DNA of 64,000 nucleotides from Odontesthes bonariensis (lineage: Eukaryota; Chordata; Actinopteri; Atheriniformes; Atherinopsidae), in assembly GCF_027942865.1 (NCBI RefSeq), contig NC_134526.1, positions 19,883,784 through 19,947,783 on the forward strand, in the 5' to 3' direction. How positions within the stretch are numbered: the first letter of the stretch is position 1; every line of letters starts with the position of its first letter. The notes beneath the pieces are model-generated. The model did no database searches and was not told where the DNA came from. It saw only the letters and a list, made by a program, of their open reading frames with translations. Of this stretch, positions 51,775-64,000 are shown one piece after another. The translations under genes and the position numbers were made by a program.

Positions 51775-53609
51775 TCAGTCCCAGCCGTTGTCCTTTATCA
51801 TGTGGGAGAGCTCAATGATGTACTTCCCCTCCTTGTACTTCTGACTGAGTTCAAAGGCTTGTTCCTGCAGAAAAAGAAGGTGCAGATGACAATGGAGGCC
51901 TCGTTGTGTTAAACAGAGAAGAAGTTGCTAGCTGGAACGTAACTTTGAGGAAGACAAAAAATTTAAATAGCCGATCGCTTGTGTGATCAACCATGTGAGC
52001 AACGTGTTCGGTATAGCAGATTTACATTTGGCGTTTCATCCTGCCCTAACGCACCACAGCTCCTTAAAAGCAGGGGAAGAAAAAAAGAAAAAAAAAAAAA
52101 AAAAAAAAACTACCTCAAGCAAACACATGACTGTTTTTGTGATATTCAGGAAGACTCTGACCTTCATGGGCAACCTTTTGTATCAGCCAACTTCCAAATA
52201 TGCATCAAAATATAGTGATGGAAACCTGGATGTTATACAGTTTCATTGTGTGTCCAAAAGAACTGCGTAGTTACAAAGTTTCAAGTACGCATGAGGGGGA
52301 GTTCTTCTCCGACGCAGAAAACACTTGTTTCTGTTGAAGTGGCATGACTATGAAACACGTTTGCATAATTCCTGAAAACTAACTGTTCTGGCACGTCTCA
52401 AACAATGAGCTGCTGATTCACACTTCATCATGTTTGACCAGTCAGAGCATGTTTAAAAAACAACAACAAAAAAAACACTTAAGAACAAAACAAGCTATGA
52501 ACCTGTGAATTAGCACAAAATGGACTCTTTAAGTTGACGAGTTATGATATAGTTTTGGATTGATGCAGCGTCAGTGCAGCGTAGGCGTGTGGATGAACAG
52601 TTACTTACGTATTTCCAGCCCAGCGTGGTGTGACAGTTTTCACAGTAGATGTCGGCCACCGCGTGAAGCCCCGTGAGCAGCAGCCTCTCCTCTGCGGGTC
52701 CGCAGCCAACGTTGACCCTGAAACCAAATGCAGTGTCATTTCAAGACTCCACCGTAAATAAACAAACACCCCTAAACAGCACAGAAGCTCCTTTCCTGCC
52801 CCGCTGCGCCTTCTCATTTTAATGGAAAGCTAATGTCCAAATTAAGAAATAATCTAAACCCGAGCCTTTTCTGAACAGATTACGGCTTAAACTGCGTAGA
52901 TGCTGATATTAGATTAAGAGCTAATGTTATTTAATAGGCTCACATCTGATTGTGTATTGCTGACCCACTAACCCAGGAGGAGCGTGACTAAAGTGAACTC
53001 ACCCAACTTCAAGGTCCAATCTAGAGCAAATCAAATTATCTGTTGACGCTGTGGTTTGTGTAAACACATCGAGTACAAGGAATTTGCTTTCAAAGAGAAA
53101 TAGGCTATTTTGATGTAAAATAGGCATAAAAAAAAAAAAAAGAGAACAAAGACAAGGGATTCACCAACTTACTCAAAGGCTGTATTTAAAGACTCTTTTC
53201 ACACTTGTGAATGTGCAAAGCATTTATAAAATGAACCCCTTTTGTACATCCAGCATGCTCAAATGGGCTAAAACCTGGAAATAATGTAATAATAATAACA
53301 ATACTCACACAGAGTTAAAGAGGTAGGCTCGTCCCTGACTGCCTTGGAAAGACTTAGAGACAAGAAAGGAAAAAAACATAAGGAAGATTGTTTCTTACAG
53401 TTTTTCCTACGTCTAATCTATGTGAGAACCGTGAAGTGCTGTACAAGCCACCTAAAAGGATCATTAGCAGAAATGGCGGGCAGCATATTTACCTTGGAGA
53501 TAAGATCGTCATGGTTAGCCAGATGGGCGCGGCAGTGCACACAGCTGTAACGACGGTGGCAGGAGTCCAGGTAAGCCTGGAAAGTCTTGGCCTTTGTCAG
53601 CTTCACCAT
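51775..53609 (-). CDS. ypel3: Yippee-like 3 zinc-binding protein
   Basis: Member of the Yippee family, small zinc-binding proteins of nucleus and cytoplasm linked to growth arrest; YPELs also associate with the CTLH E3 ligase complex. Four coding exons, in order: 53493-53609, 53309-53352, 52609-52717 and 51775-51864, encoding 119 residues, the same length as human YPEL3. Sequence landmarks: [20 protein letters not shown], first zinc pair [36 protein letters not shown], second zinc pair CENC, TTLGWKYEQAF and the end [14 protein letters not shown]. The ending in D, YLDSCHRR and HDDL match YPEL3; YPEL1/2 have YLPSCHRT, HDEL and end in E. An acceptor (CCTCCTCAG) lies two bases before the ATG, so a 5'UTR exon is upstream. 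The gdpd3 neighbour supports the assignment. Confidence 0.97.
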
Positions 53610-54496
53610 GGCTGAGGAGGGCGAGGGCAGATAGGAGATATTTCAGTACTGCACGTGGTGATCTAGTGATACATTATTTTGGTTCCTCTTAAAACATAAT
53701 TAAGACCAGACCAGTAGAAAGCCCAGGATATTTGACCCAAACAGGTTTTGAGTTGGTTTCAGGATGTCTGAGATGCAAAACAAGACTGTAAAGCTTTATC
53801 TTATCACGACCTGATCCAGCTCTTGGAGCTGGAGGCAAAGTAGGTTACATTGTGTGATCTGATGAGATCCAGATAAGATTTCAGTTTTCACAAATGTGTC
53901 ATGTTTTAGCTGCCCAGGCTTAGAAATTGGGACATGTTGCACCTTACAAACTTTGTTGTGATCAAACTAGGGAAATGTGAAAAACTCTGAGTCAAACCCC
54001 AACTCTTATCTTTGACTTCAAAAACTTTTACCCACACAATTTAGACTTAGACTTATAATGTGATAACTCAAACAGTTGGGAGAACCTCCTCAGTAGTTCG
54101 GAAAATGAACGAACTGCACCCTTTGTAAACAATTTGCTGTGAATTGATTCCTGTTATCATCACTGAGTCAAGATAATATTCGACCAGACAGACAGGTTAG
54201 GATACAGTTCACCAAGCAGCTTGCTTCCTGCTTCATAGTAGTTTGCACACTATGCTCGCTTCATTAAACACTGGGAGTTTACCCAAATTCAAGCTCTGGT
54301 GATTGTCCAACACCAACTATCGTCTGTCAGTCTGTACGTAATGTTCTGGTACATCTGTCGGCTGCAAGAGGTATGGGCCACCAGCTCTACCTAGCTTGTC
54401 TGGAGCTAGCCTCTTAGCTATGCACTGTCAACACACAGCAGCTAACAGCAGCGCAGATGCGCATTGCAGGATATTTCCCCTTGCGTGTCCACTCAC

Positions 54497-54650
54497 CTGA
54501 GAACACTGAAGCTCTTTACAGTTTACACTGTGGCCAAACGTCTCCGACAATGTAAAACCACCCGAAGAAAGAAGCGGGTAAAAGCGTTGTTTCGTGCAGG
54601 TCAGTTCGTGCAACAGTCGACCATGCGCTGACGGTTCGGACAAAAAAAAA
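54497..54650 (-). other. ypel3: Candidate ypel3 5'UTR exon
   Basis: On the minus strand it ends TTCTCAG|GTGAGTGG, a full-consensus donor at 54497/54496. It pairs with the acceptor just before the coding exon (53612-53615). CpG-rich sequence at 54600-54860 upstream fits a promoter. The transcription start is not visible. Confidence 0.5.
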
Positions 54651-56010
54651 AAAAAACACAGACAACACAGCCAGCCCCTGGTTGTTGCAGCGGAGTCCGT
54701 TTACCCGCGTTACTGTTTTGAATCAAAACCTAGTTTCCAAAGTTCTTCCACGGCGCTCGTTAAAAACGGGAGCTGGAATCCGACAATGCTGGCAGCCTGA
54801 CAGGAGAGCGAAACGGCCCCAGCGGGAGAAAACTGTGGTTTGTTTATGAAAACACGCAGATGGAGGAAGTGTGAAGAGTGCAAAACAAACCCCTGACGAC
54901 CAATCAGAGCTCCAGAGTGACGTTTTAGAATGTGGGTCAACCAATCAGATTCGACTTCACACTAGCCTTTTATGGCTATCAATTTGATTGCTGTTGTTCC
55001 CGTTTTATAAATGCCGTTCGTAGGATCTCATTTCCTGCGCGTCCGTTTGGGATAACAGTCTATTTGGTGGACACGGTGTAACTGAAAGGAACGAGAATGA
55101 CTGAATAAGATTAAGGAAATGTCGAATATCCTTGCAAAGGAAGGATAGGGAGAGGGTTTGATTGTTGTGGTTTCTTGTTTAGTGTGCATGCCTGGCAGAC
55201 GTGCACTATGTCTTGTTTTGTCTGACCAACCGTGCAAATCCCCAAAGACATAACATATCGTCATTAGAGGACAAAGAGAAACACCAGATATTCACATGCG
55301 AGAGGCCGACGCCATGAAAAGACTTTAAAAAGAGACTTTTCTGTGCAAACAGATTGCTTTTCTTTGCATTTGTAAAGGTTTCAGCCTCCCAAGGGGGTGC
55401 TTTGAGATTCTCTTAACAAATCCATTTGAAGGTTTTACATAATACTGGTAATCTGTGGAAATGTAACCTCTACGTAATATGAATAATCCCTCAGATTCCT
55501 TGAAATATTACTTCTAGTCATTTCCTTCGCAAAGTCACTTTTTCGGGCCTTTGTTCTTGAGAGGTAGTGAATTAAAGAACTCAGTTTACTTTATGTCTCA
55601 TTAACTCAGCCGTCACAAAGCTTGGCACGGCCAACCAGGTCAGAAAAATACAGCCTTTGTTTCACTCACAGACTGGTCGATTATTATCACAGCAGTGTGG
55701 CCGGACTTTGACCGTGGCTGCCTGTGAAAACAGGGGCACAGGTGATGTTTACTGCACATGTAGACCCTCAGTCTTAAGGTAAAATGAATGGATTAAAGAT
55801 GAATACATTTCCATTTATGAGACTCAGCACCAATAGATATACATTTACAGTACGGATAAGTTTATCTTTAGTTGACCTTCCAGTGTTTCATTTGGTTTCT
55901 ACAACACACCAAGGCCAAATTTCAAAGTGATTTGTCCCAAATAATCTATTTCCTGTTATTTCACCACTTAATCAAACCAGTGGACATGGTGGAAAACGAC
56001 ATCAGAGACA
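54651..56010. other. ypel3/gdpd3 intergenic region
   Basis: The first 250 bases are CpG-rich ypel3 promoter side. The rest shows no gene or repeat that I recognise. Confidence 0.45.
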
Positions 56011-56394
56011 GTCAAAACAAAGACATGTTTATTTATCGTAGGTTATGGGGGGACACGATCCAGGTGGTTAAATATTAACGACTGTGATTTGCTGCAGACA
56101 AAAATCAGGGATTTTTCTTTAAACACTGACCTGCTTGTAGCCAGCAGAAGTGATCTAAGTGCAGATCACACCACAAACAAGTTATTCTGTCAGTAGTGAC
56201 TGAGAATTCTTTGCAGTCTTACAGCCTGCTGTGTATCCACTACAGCCTAAACTAATCATGTCATGATTGGAAAAAATGGATCTCACACGTCCTCTATATC
56301 ATTTTTTTTTTCACAGTCTTGGATCTTTATACAATCCTTATTCATAGTAAAGTTGTTTTTGTTCTGACATGTGCCAGTTATAGTTTGGTGTCAG

Positions 56395-59300
56395 TTAATC
56401 CTGACGCCTGTTTCTGCAGAGGTAGCTTGACAGAAGAGTTGGATAGTCAGTCATCACCCCCGTGGCTCCCACGTCAAATGCTGCTTTTATGTCTTCCTCT
56501 TCGTTGCAAACAAATAAATGCACCTACAATTAAAGACACAGAGTAGTGGTTGAGGTAAAAAGGGGTGTTTCACTGTTCCCCGGTCATTCAAGCCATCAAG
56601 AATAATAGAAAACCTGGAGCATAGCTGAGCAGATATTCAGGCTAAATTGAGCACAAATAACTGATATTACATGTTATTATAAACTCATTCATTGTAATGA
56701 TGTATGTTATCAGAGCCATGGCAGCAGGATTGTGATTATCTTCAATTCTAAAATATAGAGTACACTACATTCACATTCACATTAACATGTACAGTGGATT
56801 TATTTCACATATTGTCCAATCATGTGTGATTGATTCTATCTTCTTGGAGAAAAAGCTGTTTCTCTTTTTAGCTAATGTTTCACTTCTTCAAGTTATCTCA
56901 TAGATGACTCACTGGCAATATATCACATGTTGCTATATAGGAAACTTATTAGTACAGTGAAGTATAATTTCCACTGCTTATATAAATTAACTGTGGAGCT
57001 GGTCTGGCAAAATATATATAAAAAATATCACTTTCTGTTCATGCAGATAATGGTGGGAAAAATCAGTTCTTTGTTACTTACAAATGTTAAAATGCAACAA
57101 GACAAGGGCATATAAATGTATCTATTTATTTCATCATGTTCCAACTCTTAAGTGGCCACTCAAAGCCTGACAATGGGAAAGATCTCATCAAAACAGCATT
57201 GTCATCACAGGACTGAGGTGATACATTCAGGGAACTCCCAGTACTTTTGTGAGCTCTGTTATTAGTAATAGTTGAAGTGTGTATTCTTTCTATCCCTTGT
57301 TTAACAAGCAGATTTAAATTACTTATGGCTGTGTTTCCTATTTTTCATCTCTATATTATCACAGTATAAAGGAACATCAATTCTATTCTACTGTATGTTT
57401 TCAGCTTTTTAACAGTTCTTGGCCTCTTTTTTTGTCTCGTAATTAGCCAAATATCAGTGGATGAGGTCTGTATTACAAGCCCTAACCCCAACCCTCCTCT
57501 GAAAGATTCTTTTAAGGCTGAGTTATGTCACTGACCTTTGAGGAACAATGGACACATAAAAAAATTAAAAAGGCCCTCTGTTTTGTTAAGATGTCAAGTG
57601 TTAAACTGATAAACTTTTAGATGGGCTGATTTTAAAGAAAGCCAAGTAGTGGCAAATGTCTTCTTCAGAGAATTAAACAGAACAACTAGAAAGGGTTCGT
57701 ACACACACGTGCAGATGACTGAACAGGCAAACGAGTGTTTGAAATCAGCTAGATAAAGGGCTACTCCACACTGAATGTAGACGGCCAACGCGCTGATTGG
57801 ACCAGTCAGACATTTTAAATCAATTGAGTGCCTTGGTTAGAGATTTAAATGTTTTTTTTTTTTCCATTTCGGTTGTTCCTCTTGATTTTTTTACTCGCAC
57901 ATTAAAGCGCACCCGAATCCACCAACATCTGCACCATTCCAGCTTTTATCTTCTCTTAAGGCTTAAAATGATGGTTTCATACCTACCTGTATTCCCCGGG
58001 CTGCCAGGTGTTTAAAAAGACTTTTCCTCATAGTTATTCTGAAAGGACAGCATTAAAACAAAAACAAAAATCAACCAAAACACATTTTGTGATCTGCTTT
58101 AAAAAGAAATAATCTGGTAATTACTGGTAACTTTTCCAAAACTGCAGCACTGATTAACTTGTAGATTGTGTTTTTTTTTCTCTCTCACTTTAACATGGAA
58201 TAAATATTAATCGATGTAATCTGGATCAAATTTCCAGGAAAGCATTTTACATTTTTTAATTTCCTGCCCTGTTTTAGCCATGCATCTTGCATATTACACA
58301 CTAGACTTCTAAAACAAACCCTCAGAGCTGTGAATATGAGTTAAGGAAACTTGTAGTGGTCATTTTCACTTACTTTTCTATCAAAAACAGAACCAGCCTG
58401 TTCCTCAGGATTTTCTTCGTAGGAATGAAAGTCCTTCAGCAGGCAGAGATGAAGAAAATAAACAAAAAACATATCCATACTTTAGCATGATTATCTTCTT
58501 TTAAGTACTTAAAAAAGGGTTGAATCTAGAAGGATGGCCGAAGATGGCCTATTGCTACTTTGATCACATAAAAAAATTGACTTCCAAAACACTGTGAATA
58601 AATAAGCATCAGAGTTCTAGAATAGATGCTCTATTCAGTAACAGATTTTGGTCTTTTGACAGGAAATCCCTTAATGTGCACATGAACACACACTGCAGTC
58701 ACACCTGTCAATGATGCTCGGAAAGTAGAACTGCAGTAAACTCTCCCCAAGCGGCACAAAGGGCAGCAGGCCGCTGTAGAAGAGGAGCAGAAGCAGCACA
58801 CCTCGTTTCATCGAGAAACTGTACGGCATGGAGTCGTTCTGCAAGGAAGCACAGATGGAGAGACATTCTGGGTGTCCTGCTCGGCACAGAAACCATTTTC
58901 ACGAATGTGTATGTAGGTTGAGGATCAAACTAAGACAAAGAAAAGCTTGATTTTCAGAAATCGTATCAATCGATTTCCAAACAACTGTTACATAACAGGG
59001 AGCAAAACCAGTTTGTGAGTGCGTTGCATGATGTTGTGTAATGCTGTTCTGGTGACTTTGTCTCCCCCAGCTGGTTCACATACAATTGTGCGACATTCCT
59101 TCAAGATGGTTGCATCCGTAGAAGCCCACACAGTGATCCCCTCCCTGCTGTAGCGTCGAACCAGGTCAGACACCTGCAGGAGGACAGCGAGTTGGGTAAC
59201 TACACATACAAGTGATGAATAGTGATTAGAAGGTGAGAGTGCAAATATCGCTACAGACAGAGACATTGCACGACACATTTATAGGGTTCAACACCATTTT

Positions 59301-61311
59301 TGGTTTGTTTCATTGGGGTGTACTGCACCTTTTGCATCAGCTGCTGGTTGTTCTCTTTGATCTCTATGCTGACAGGCAACTCAGGAAACTTCCTGAACAC
59401 GTCCTCCAGCAGAGCAAACTTCCTGTCTGCGCCGGTGCTGTAGCGACCTGAAGGATGTGAGGTGTGAAAAGTTAGGTGACACAAGCATAAACACACACCC
59501 ACTGACCAACTTCTTCATTAAACAGACATTTGTCAGTGTTTTTTTTTTTTTCGTGAATCTGAAAATGAGTGGAGAAACTGGCCTGCGTAAAACGTCACCT
59601 CCAGTCTCTCCTTATACGGGGGCAAATCCTAAAAGGAAAATCAGATGTTTTAAGACATGCATTTTGATAGTGATACTGATTACAAGGAAAAGAGTCGACA
59701 TGCGTCGAGTAGTGCTTGAAAGACAGTCGAATGCAAACATTCACTTAAATGTCTTTCAGAGCTTAATCATACACTCAGACTCAGCAGTTTGGTTTCTTAA
59801 GAAAAAAACATGGATGAAATACAAATATCAAAAGCCCTTTAGAATTTAATCTCATCTTACATGGCTGTTATTATTGCACATTTGGCAAAGTTTTGTAAAG
59901 TTAGATCTGGGAGCTATGACCATAGATTTAGCTGCTTTCAGCAGATTATCTGGAACCTCTACCAAAGCACACTGTCCAAACTTAACAAATGGCGGTTTGT
60001 CCTCACTGGGACTCATACAGGATCCGTCCTTCTACCTGTAGATTGAGCGAGGAGACTGTGACATCGTGACCGGTCTGTCTGAGCAGGTTCTCATCATGAG
60101 AAACCACCACGTGTCCGTCGCGTGTCAGGTGACAGTCCATCTCCAGCATCTGTGTGCCCTGCTTCACCGCACTGATGGCAAAGGTGGTGAAAGGATTTGA
60201 AAAGACATGAATATATGTGAGAATGCCTGCTTTGTTGTTTTTTTTTAAACCTGCAGAGGGAGATGGCATCTACCAGCTTGGCTCTTAAACACTTACACTG
60301 ATAAAAGTGTAGGCCACATTCAGCTGGTGACCGACTTTCCTGAGAAGTCTCCAGGTGACGTCTGAACGGGACCAACCTGGCTACTTATGCTATGTGTTTG
60401 CTTGTGGTAAGGGGGTAGGTAAAAGTCTGCTCTAAAAGCAGCAGCTCCACTCGTACGTTTTGTACTCACTGTTTGAACGCCTCCATGGTACTTTCTATCC
60501 TTTCTCCGCATCCTGAAAATAAACCCAGGAGTCAGCTTTGACGATGCTGTGGGGCAAAACCATTAAATAAAACACTGTATACATTGAATAAATAGCATTT
60601 CTTAAAGATAGAGTAAAACTTTTTCAGTTTCTGTCAAGCATCATATCTGATGCTGACATCAGATCCCCCCTCTTCACATCCATTCGGTTTTCAACACCTA
60701 GTAAAATGACCTTATATCATTTTGCCATATTGTTCCAAATGTTCCACGAAATGTCCCACATAGCACAGTGAGTTACTGAAACGGTCCTGTTCTTCATTAT
60801 GACACACAAACAGTTCGGCTTGATGATTACATTTTAGTTTCAACACGAACCTCCCTTCAGGTCAAAAACAAATTTGCAAAGTATGACATCATGTTTAAAA
60901 GCTTGTGAAGTCAGTCTTGGTTCTGTCATACTTCTTTAGCCCACACAGGGTCAGCAACAAACAAGCCTTTAAAATGAGGAAAAAGTACAGACAGAAAAAA
61001 CAAACAAAAAAAACATTCAGCAGCAATTATGCTTGGATCTACTGTATCGCCATGGCTTCTTTCCCCTCAGCGCTTTCGTGATGACCTGACTTCATATCAA
61101 AATCAGGCTTGGCATCATAAAAGTAGATTAAGGATCCCTCCTACTGGCAGACACTCAGTGCCCTCCACTTACCTCCTCTGTGTGAAATGTGAGTGCAGTA
61201 GAAAGCTGTATGTTTCCTCTTATGGAGAAGATGTGGCTTCTTCAGCAGGTACAGCGAAGTGAGAGTGTAGCCTCCCAACGCTGGCAGAACAAAGTACAGA
61301 AAACTACTCAT
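56395..61311 (-). CDS. gdpd3: Glycerophosphodiester phosphodiesterase domain protein 3
   Basis: Membrane enzyme of the GDPD1/GDPD3 group, which act as lysophospholipase D, releasing lysophosphatidic acid. Ten exons, in coding order: 61173-61311, 60470-60512, 60036-60171, 59583-59628, 59329-59447, 59084-59173, 58705-58838, 58374-58433, 57987-58038 and 56395-56523; 315 residues (human GDPD3 318). Residues 1-24 form the N-terminal membrane segment (MSSFLYFVLPALGGYTLTSL). The catalytic core has HISHRGG, MLEMDCHLTRDGHVVVSHDE and SIEIKENN. A second hydrophobic stretch is MKRGVLLLLLFYSGLLPFVP. The end of the barrel is VHLFVCNEEED and DVGATGVMTDYPTLL. The first ATG after the stop-free upstream stretch that matches the family start (MS-x-x-LYY-x-LPALG) was chosen. 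GDPD3 rather than GDPD1 by ypel3 linkage and by YAGRYSTGADRK aligning with SPGHFAHGSDRR. A minus AATAAA at 56028-56033 is the likely signal. Confidence 0.95.
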
Positions 61312-62625
61312 GCTTTCCTTTAAGCTCCTCCAGTGAGTGTCTGACAGTCTCTGCGAAATCTTGGAGAGGTGGTGTTTCAGAACTGTCAGTAGAGAAATGA
61401 AAAAAAACACCCTCAACAGGCTAATAGAGGTGTTCTTGTTTAGCAACCGACAATTAAGTCATCGATCTCCTTAGTGGTAAGACAACCAGCTGTCTGTTGA
61501 GAAATAGGAGGGAAAAAAACTAGACAAACTGGTAAGACTTAAAGTATGTCCCACTTTCGCTCACATCTAAAGCTACGTCTCAGCCCTCCTGTTTCCTTGT
61601 AAAGACAGCTGAACCCTTCAGAGCTATAAAGGTGAGTTAATGAAGCACCAGCTCCTAACCTCATTAAGCCCTCTCTCTCTCTCACTCTCTCTCTCTGGCC
61701 TCTCCCCTGCCAATGGCAACACATATCGCTCTCTTTACGCTGCCTTTGTTAAGTTGGAAATGAATGGGGCCGTGTGTGTGTCACACCTGAGTGCTGACTG
61801 TTTGCCAAGGCTTTCCTAGGAATCTTTTTTATCCTTCTCCATTTCACTGCAGTTATGGTCACATCAAACACCAAATCAGCCTCTGTCTATTGTCCTGGTC
61901 ATATTATGAGTTTTTGTCTCGTTTGGAAATGAATATCTCTGAGAACTGTGAAATTCCTCAAAGGGACAGCAGCAGGTTTAGCTTACATCTTACAACGGGG
62001 ATGTGGCATGTGGAGAAGTCAACTCTGATTTACAAGACCAGAAATATTAAAACGCCCACTTCACAGTCAGCAAAGTGCAGTATATATTGTTCAGCTTCAA
62101 CACCAAAGCTGGAATGTGTCAAACAATGGTGCAACGAGCTGAGCCCACTCTGAAATGGTTTTCGCCAGAACAGAGGAATCTATTCACTGCAGGACAATCT
62201 GACTTTCCAGCATTGTCTCCAATGTACAGCTTTAGATGTAATGCTTTAGCATTTGGATCATTGTTCATGATCACCTATTTATTAAGCGTATGAGTAGACC
62301 ACGGTGTCGCAAGAATGTCCGAGGGGAACAGCCATGCTGAGACACGCTACGGAAAAGGATGGGAAAGCCGAACAGCAGGAAAAGCAAGTTGGCTTTTAAA
62401 GTCAGATGCACACTCCATTACTCAAGACTTTACTCCTTGGGAAGCTTTCACTCAGACTTGGAAAACCTGACTGTGGTGTTTAGATATTCTTTGAGAAATC
62501 TCTAGTTTTGTAATATTAATTACTCTAGAGACTTGTGTCTTTAAAGTGGCAGCAGTGGGCAAAAGTTTGAAATCCTTGTTTTCAGCAGTACAAACTGTAT
62601 AATACTGTCCTTCATTTGGTGTAAG
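61312..62625. other. Region upstream of gdpd3
   Basis: Contains the gdpd3 promoter side, a CT-rich simple repeat at 61672-61698 and otherwise unassigned sequence. The frame at 61791-62153 (+) has no recognised domain. Confidence 0.45.
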
Positions 62626-62629
62626 AAAC

Positions 62630-63305
62630 ACTTGCCCGTTTCTGTGGTAAGAAACAGTGCCTTGAAATATTATTCACCCTCCTCTGCATTTCTTCCTTTT
62701 TTATTGAATTACAACCTGCAAAAAAGAAAAAAAAAAAGGCATTTGAGCATCCCCAAACATCTGGGGAAGGTTTTCTGGTCAGAGGAGACTAAAAGTGGCC
62801 GCTTTAGCCATCAATAAAAGCTTTGCATTTGGCACAAACCCCTTTAATTTCTCGGGGAACACCATCCCCACCCTGTAGCATGGTGTTGGCAGCATCATGC
62901 TGTGGGGATGCTTTCCACTGACAGTCCCTGGAAACTTTAGCAGAAATGATGGATGGTGCTAAGTACAAGAACATTATTGAAGAAAACTTATTTCGGCCTT
63001 TCGGAGAATTGAAAACGAATAGTAGGTCCGACTGTTTACTGGTTTAAAGGGAAACATTTAATGTATCTGAGCCGGGTCAAAAGCCAGATCACAATCCAAC
63101 TGTGAATATGTGGCAGGACTGTGTTCTGCACACAAGTGAACGAGGCTGAAGGAGCTTCTGGAGCCTTAGTTTGCAAAAATCCCAAAGACCAGATTTGCCA
63201 AAGTTACAAAACGTCGCCCCAAGAAATTCCAGTAGAACTGCGAAGTTGTGATGGCTTGAAATATTGACGTTTTCCAGCCAACAGTGTTTAGTATTCTTCA
63301 TTTTT
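62630..63305 (+). mobile_element. Decayed Tc1/mariner transposon
   Basis: The nucleotide order is that of a fish Tc1 transposase gene: TTTGGCACAAACCC, GAACACCATCCCCACC, TGTAGCATGGTGTTGGCAGC, ATCATGCTGTGGGGATGCTT, GATGGATGGTGCTAAGTACA, AGAACATTATTGAAGAAAAC, then AAAGCCAGATCACAATCCAA and a tail resembling the region before the 3' inverted end. These encode the remains of KHGVGSIMLWGCF- and MDGAKYKNIIEENL-like blocks, interrupted by stops and frameshifts, so it is inactive. Terminal inverted repeats were not identified. Confidence 0.85.
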
Positions 63306-63399
63306 CAAGACTTTGAATGATCAGTGGTGCCACCTAGTGATGACACATAGGCTATTACGCACATGAGAAACAATTTAAAGGAGAACTGTGGTATTTTCA

Positions 63400-64000
63400 A
63401 CATTAAAGGTAGGGTAGGAGGTCCTGGATTTTGAGTCCAGCGAAGCTGCATTTTGAAAATACAAAGGAAAAAAGTCCCAACCCTTTTCTTCACTTTCCCC
63501 CCGAAGGCACGCCTCTAGAGTACATGAACGCGCACGAGCACGAAGGTGCACGAGCGCTGTTCTGACAGCAAGCATCGATCGTTGCCGTATTTAGTTTATG
63601 CTAACTATACGTTTAAAGGGGCACTAGGTAGCATTTTCACCTAAAATTATAGCCTTTAGGAGTTTAACAAAGGTTAAACAAGTCAATAGTAAGCGAATGA
63701 AGCCTGTCTCGCTCCCAACAGGGGTCTGTATGCTGAAAATCCCATATGTAACTTCGGCAGGAGCGACCCGCTTCTGAAGTGTCGTGATGCGCGAGAAGAG
63801 TCGTTTGTGTTTACGGCACTTAGCTAGGTACTGTATGCTAGCTGTAGTTGTAGCTGTGTTCGCTTGCGTTGAAGAGCCAACACCAAGCGTTTCATATTCT
63901 GCCTTTCACAGACTTAATATGAAACGTTCGATGTTGGCACTTCCCATCTTTGTGAAATTTCTCCAAGCGTGATCTTGTTCATCTACCATAGTGATCTGCG
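63400..64000. repeat. Repeat-like block truncated by the window end
   Basis: Two successive segments start TTAAAGGTAGGGTAGGAGGT (63403) and TTTAAAGGGGCACTAGGTAG (63612). Both have the TTAA-plus-G-rich openings common to teleost DNA-element ends, and the first is typical of sequence found in many copies in fish genomes. No second end is visible before the window stops. Assignment is by resemblance only. Confidence 0.35.

Noticed and set aside
61312-61446. Upstream in-frame methionine extension of gdpd3 (MLNKNTSISL...)
   Set aside because: GDPD1 and GDPD3 start at the MSS/MSL position. The extension has no family support and is best read as 5'UTR.

Overview
This is a vertebrate nuclear window, almost certainly from a ray-finned (teleost) fish. 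The genes are intron-rich with GT-AG (and two GC-AG) splice sites. The proteins resemble human orthologues closely but not identically. The intergenic DNA carries teleost-type repeats: Tc1/mariner, hAT MITEs, a tRNA-derived SINE, an L2-like LINE tail and a Ty3-type fossil. No bacterial, phage or CRISPR feature is present.

Layout. 276-14554 (+): the last 24 coding exons of mapk8ip3 (JIP3), with the 5' part of the gene outside the window. 16626-19423 (-): nme3, convergent with mapk8ip3. 20832-23545 (-): mrps34. 26899-30809 (+): spsb3, with a likely noncoding first exon near 25.5 kb. 33.1-35.6 kb: a dense stack of nested DNA transposons. 38954-39247 (+): a two-exon micropeptide gene resembling SMIM5. 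42180-46624 (-): atp6v0c. 51775-53609 (-): ypel3, with an upstream 5'UTR exon. 56395-61311 (-): gdpd3. 62.6-63.3 kb: a decayed Tc1 copy, followed by repeat-like sequence to the window end.

The genes are not an operon and serve unrelated cell roles: axonal transport scaffold, nucleoside diphosphate kinase, mitochondrial ribosome, ubiquitin ligase adaptor, V-ATPase proton ring, Yippee zinc protein and lysophospholipase D-type phosphodiesterase. What unites them is inherited linkage. MAPK8IP3-NME3-MRPS34-SPSB3 and ATP6V0C lie in human 16p13.3, and YPEL3-GDPD3 are neighbours in human 16p11.2. Here both blocks lie within 62 kb.

I see no convincing new biological system. The best second looks are the nested transposon stack (with exact target duplications and a Kolobok-type signature), two GC-AG introns, a possible frame-shifting cassette exon and an 18-nt microexon in mapk8ip3, a repeated TTGTAA motif in its 3'UTR, and the SMIM5-like micropeptide with a run of eight cysteines.
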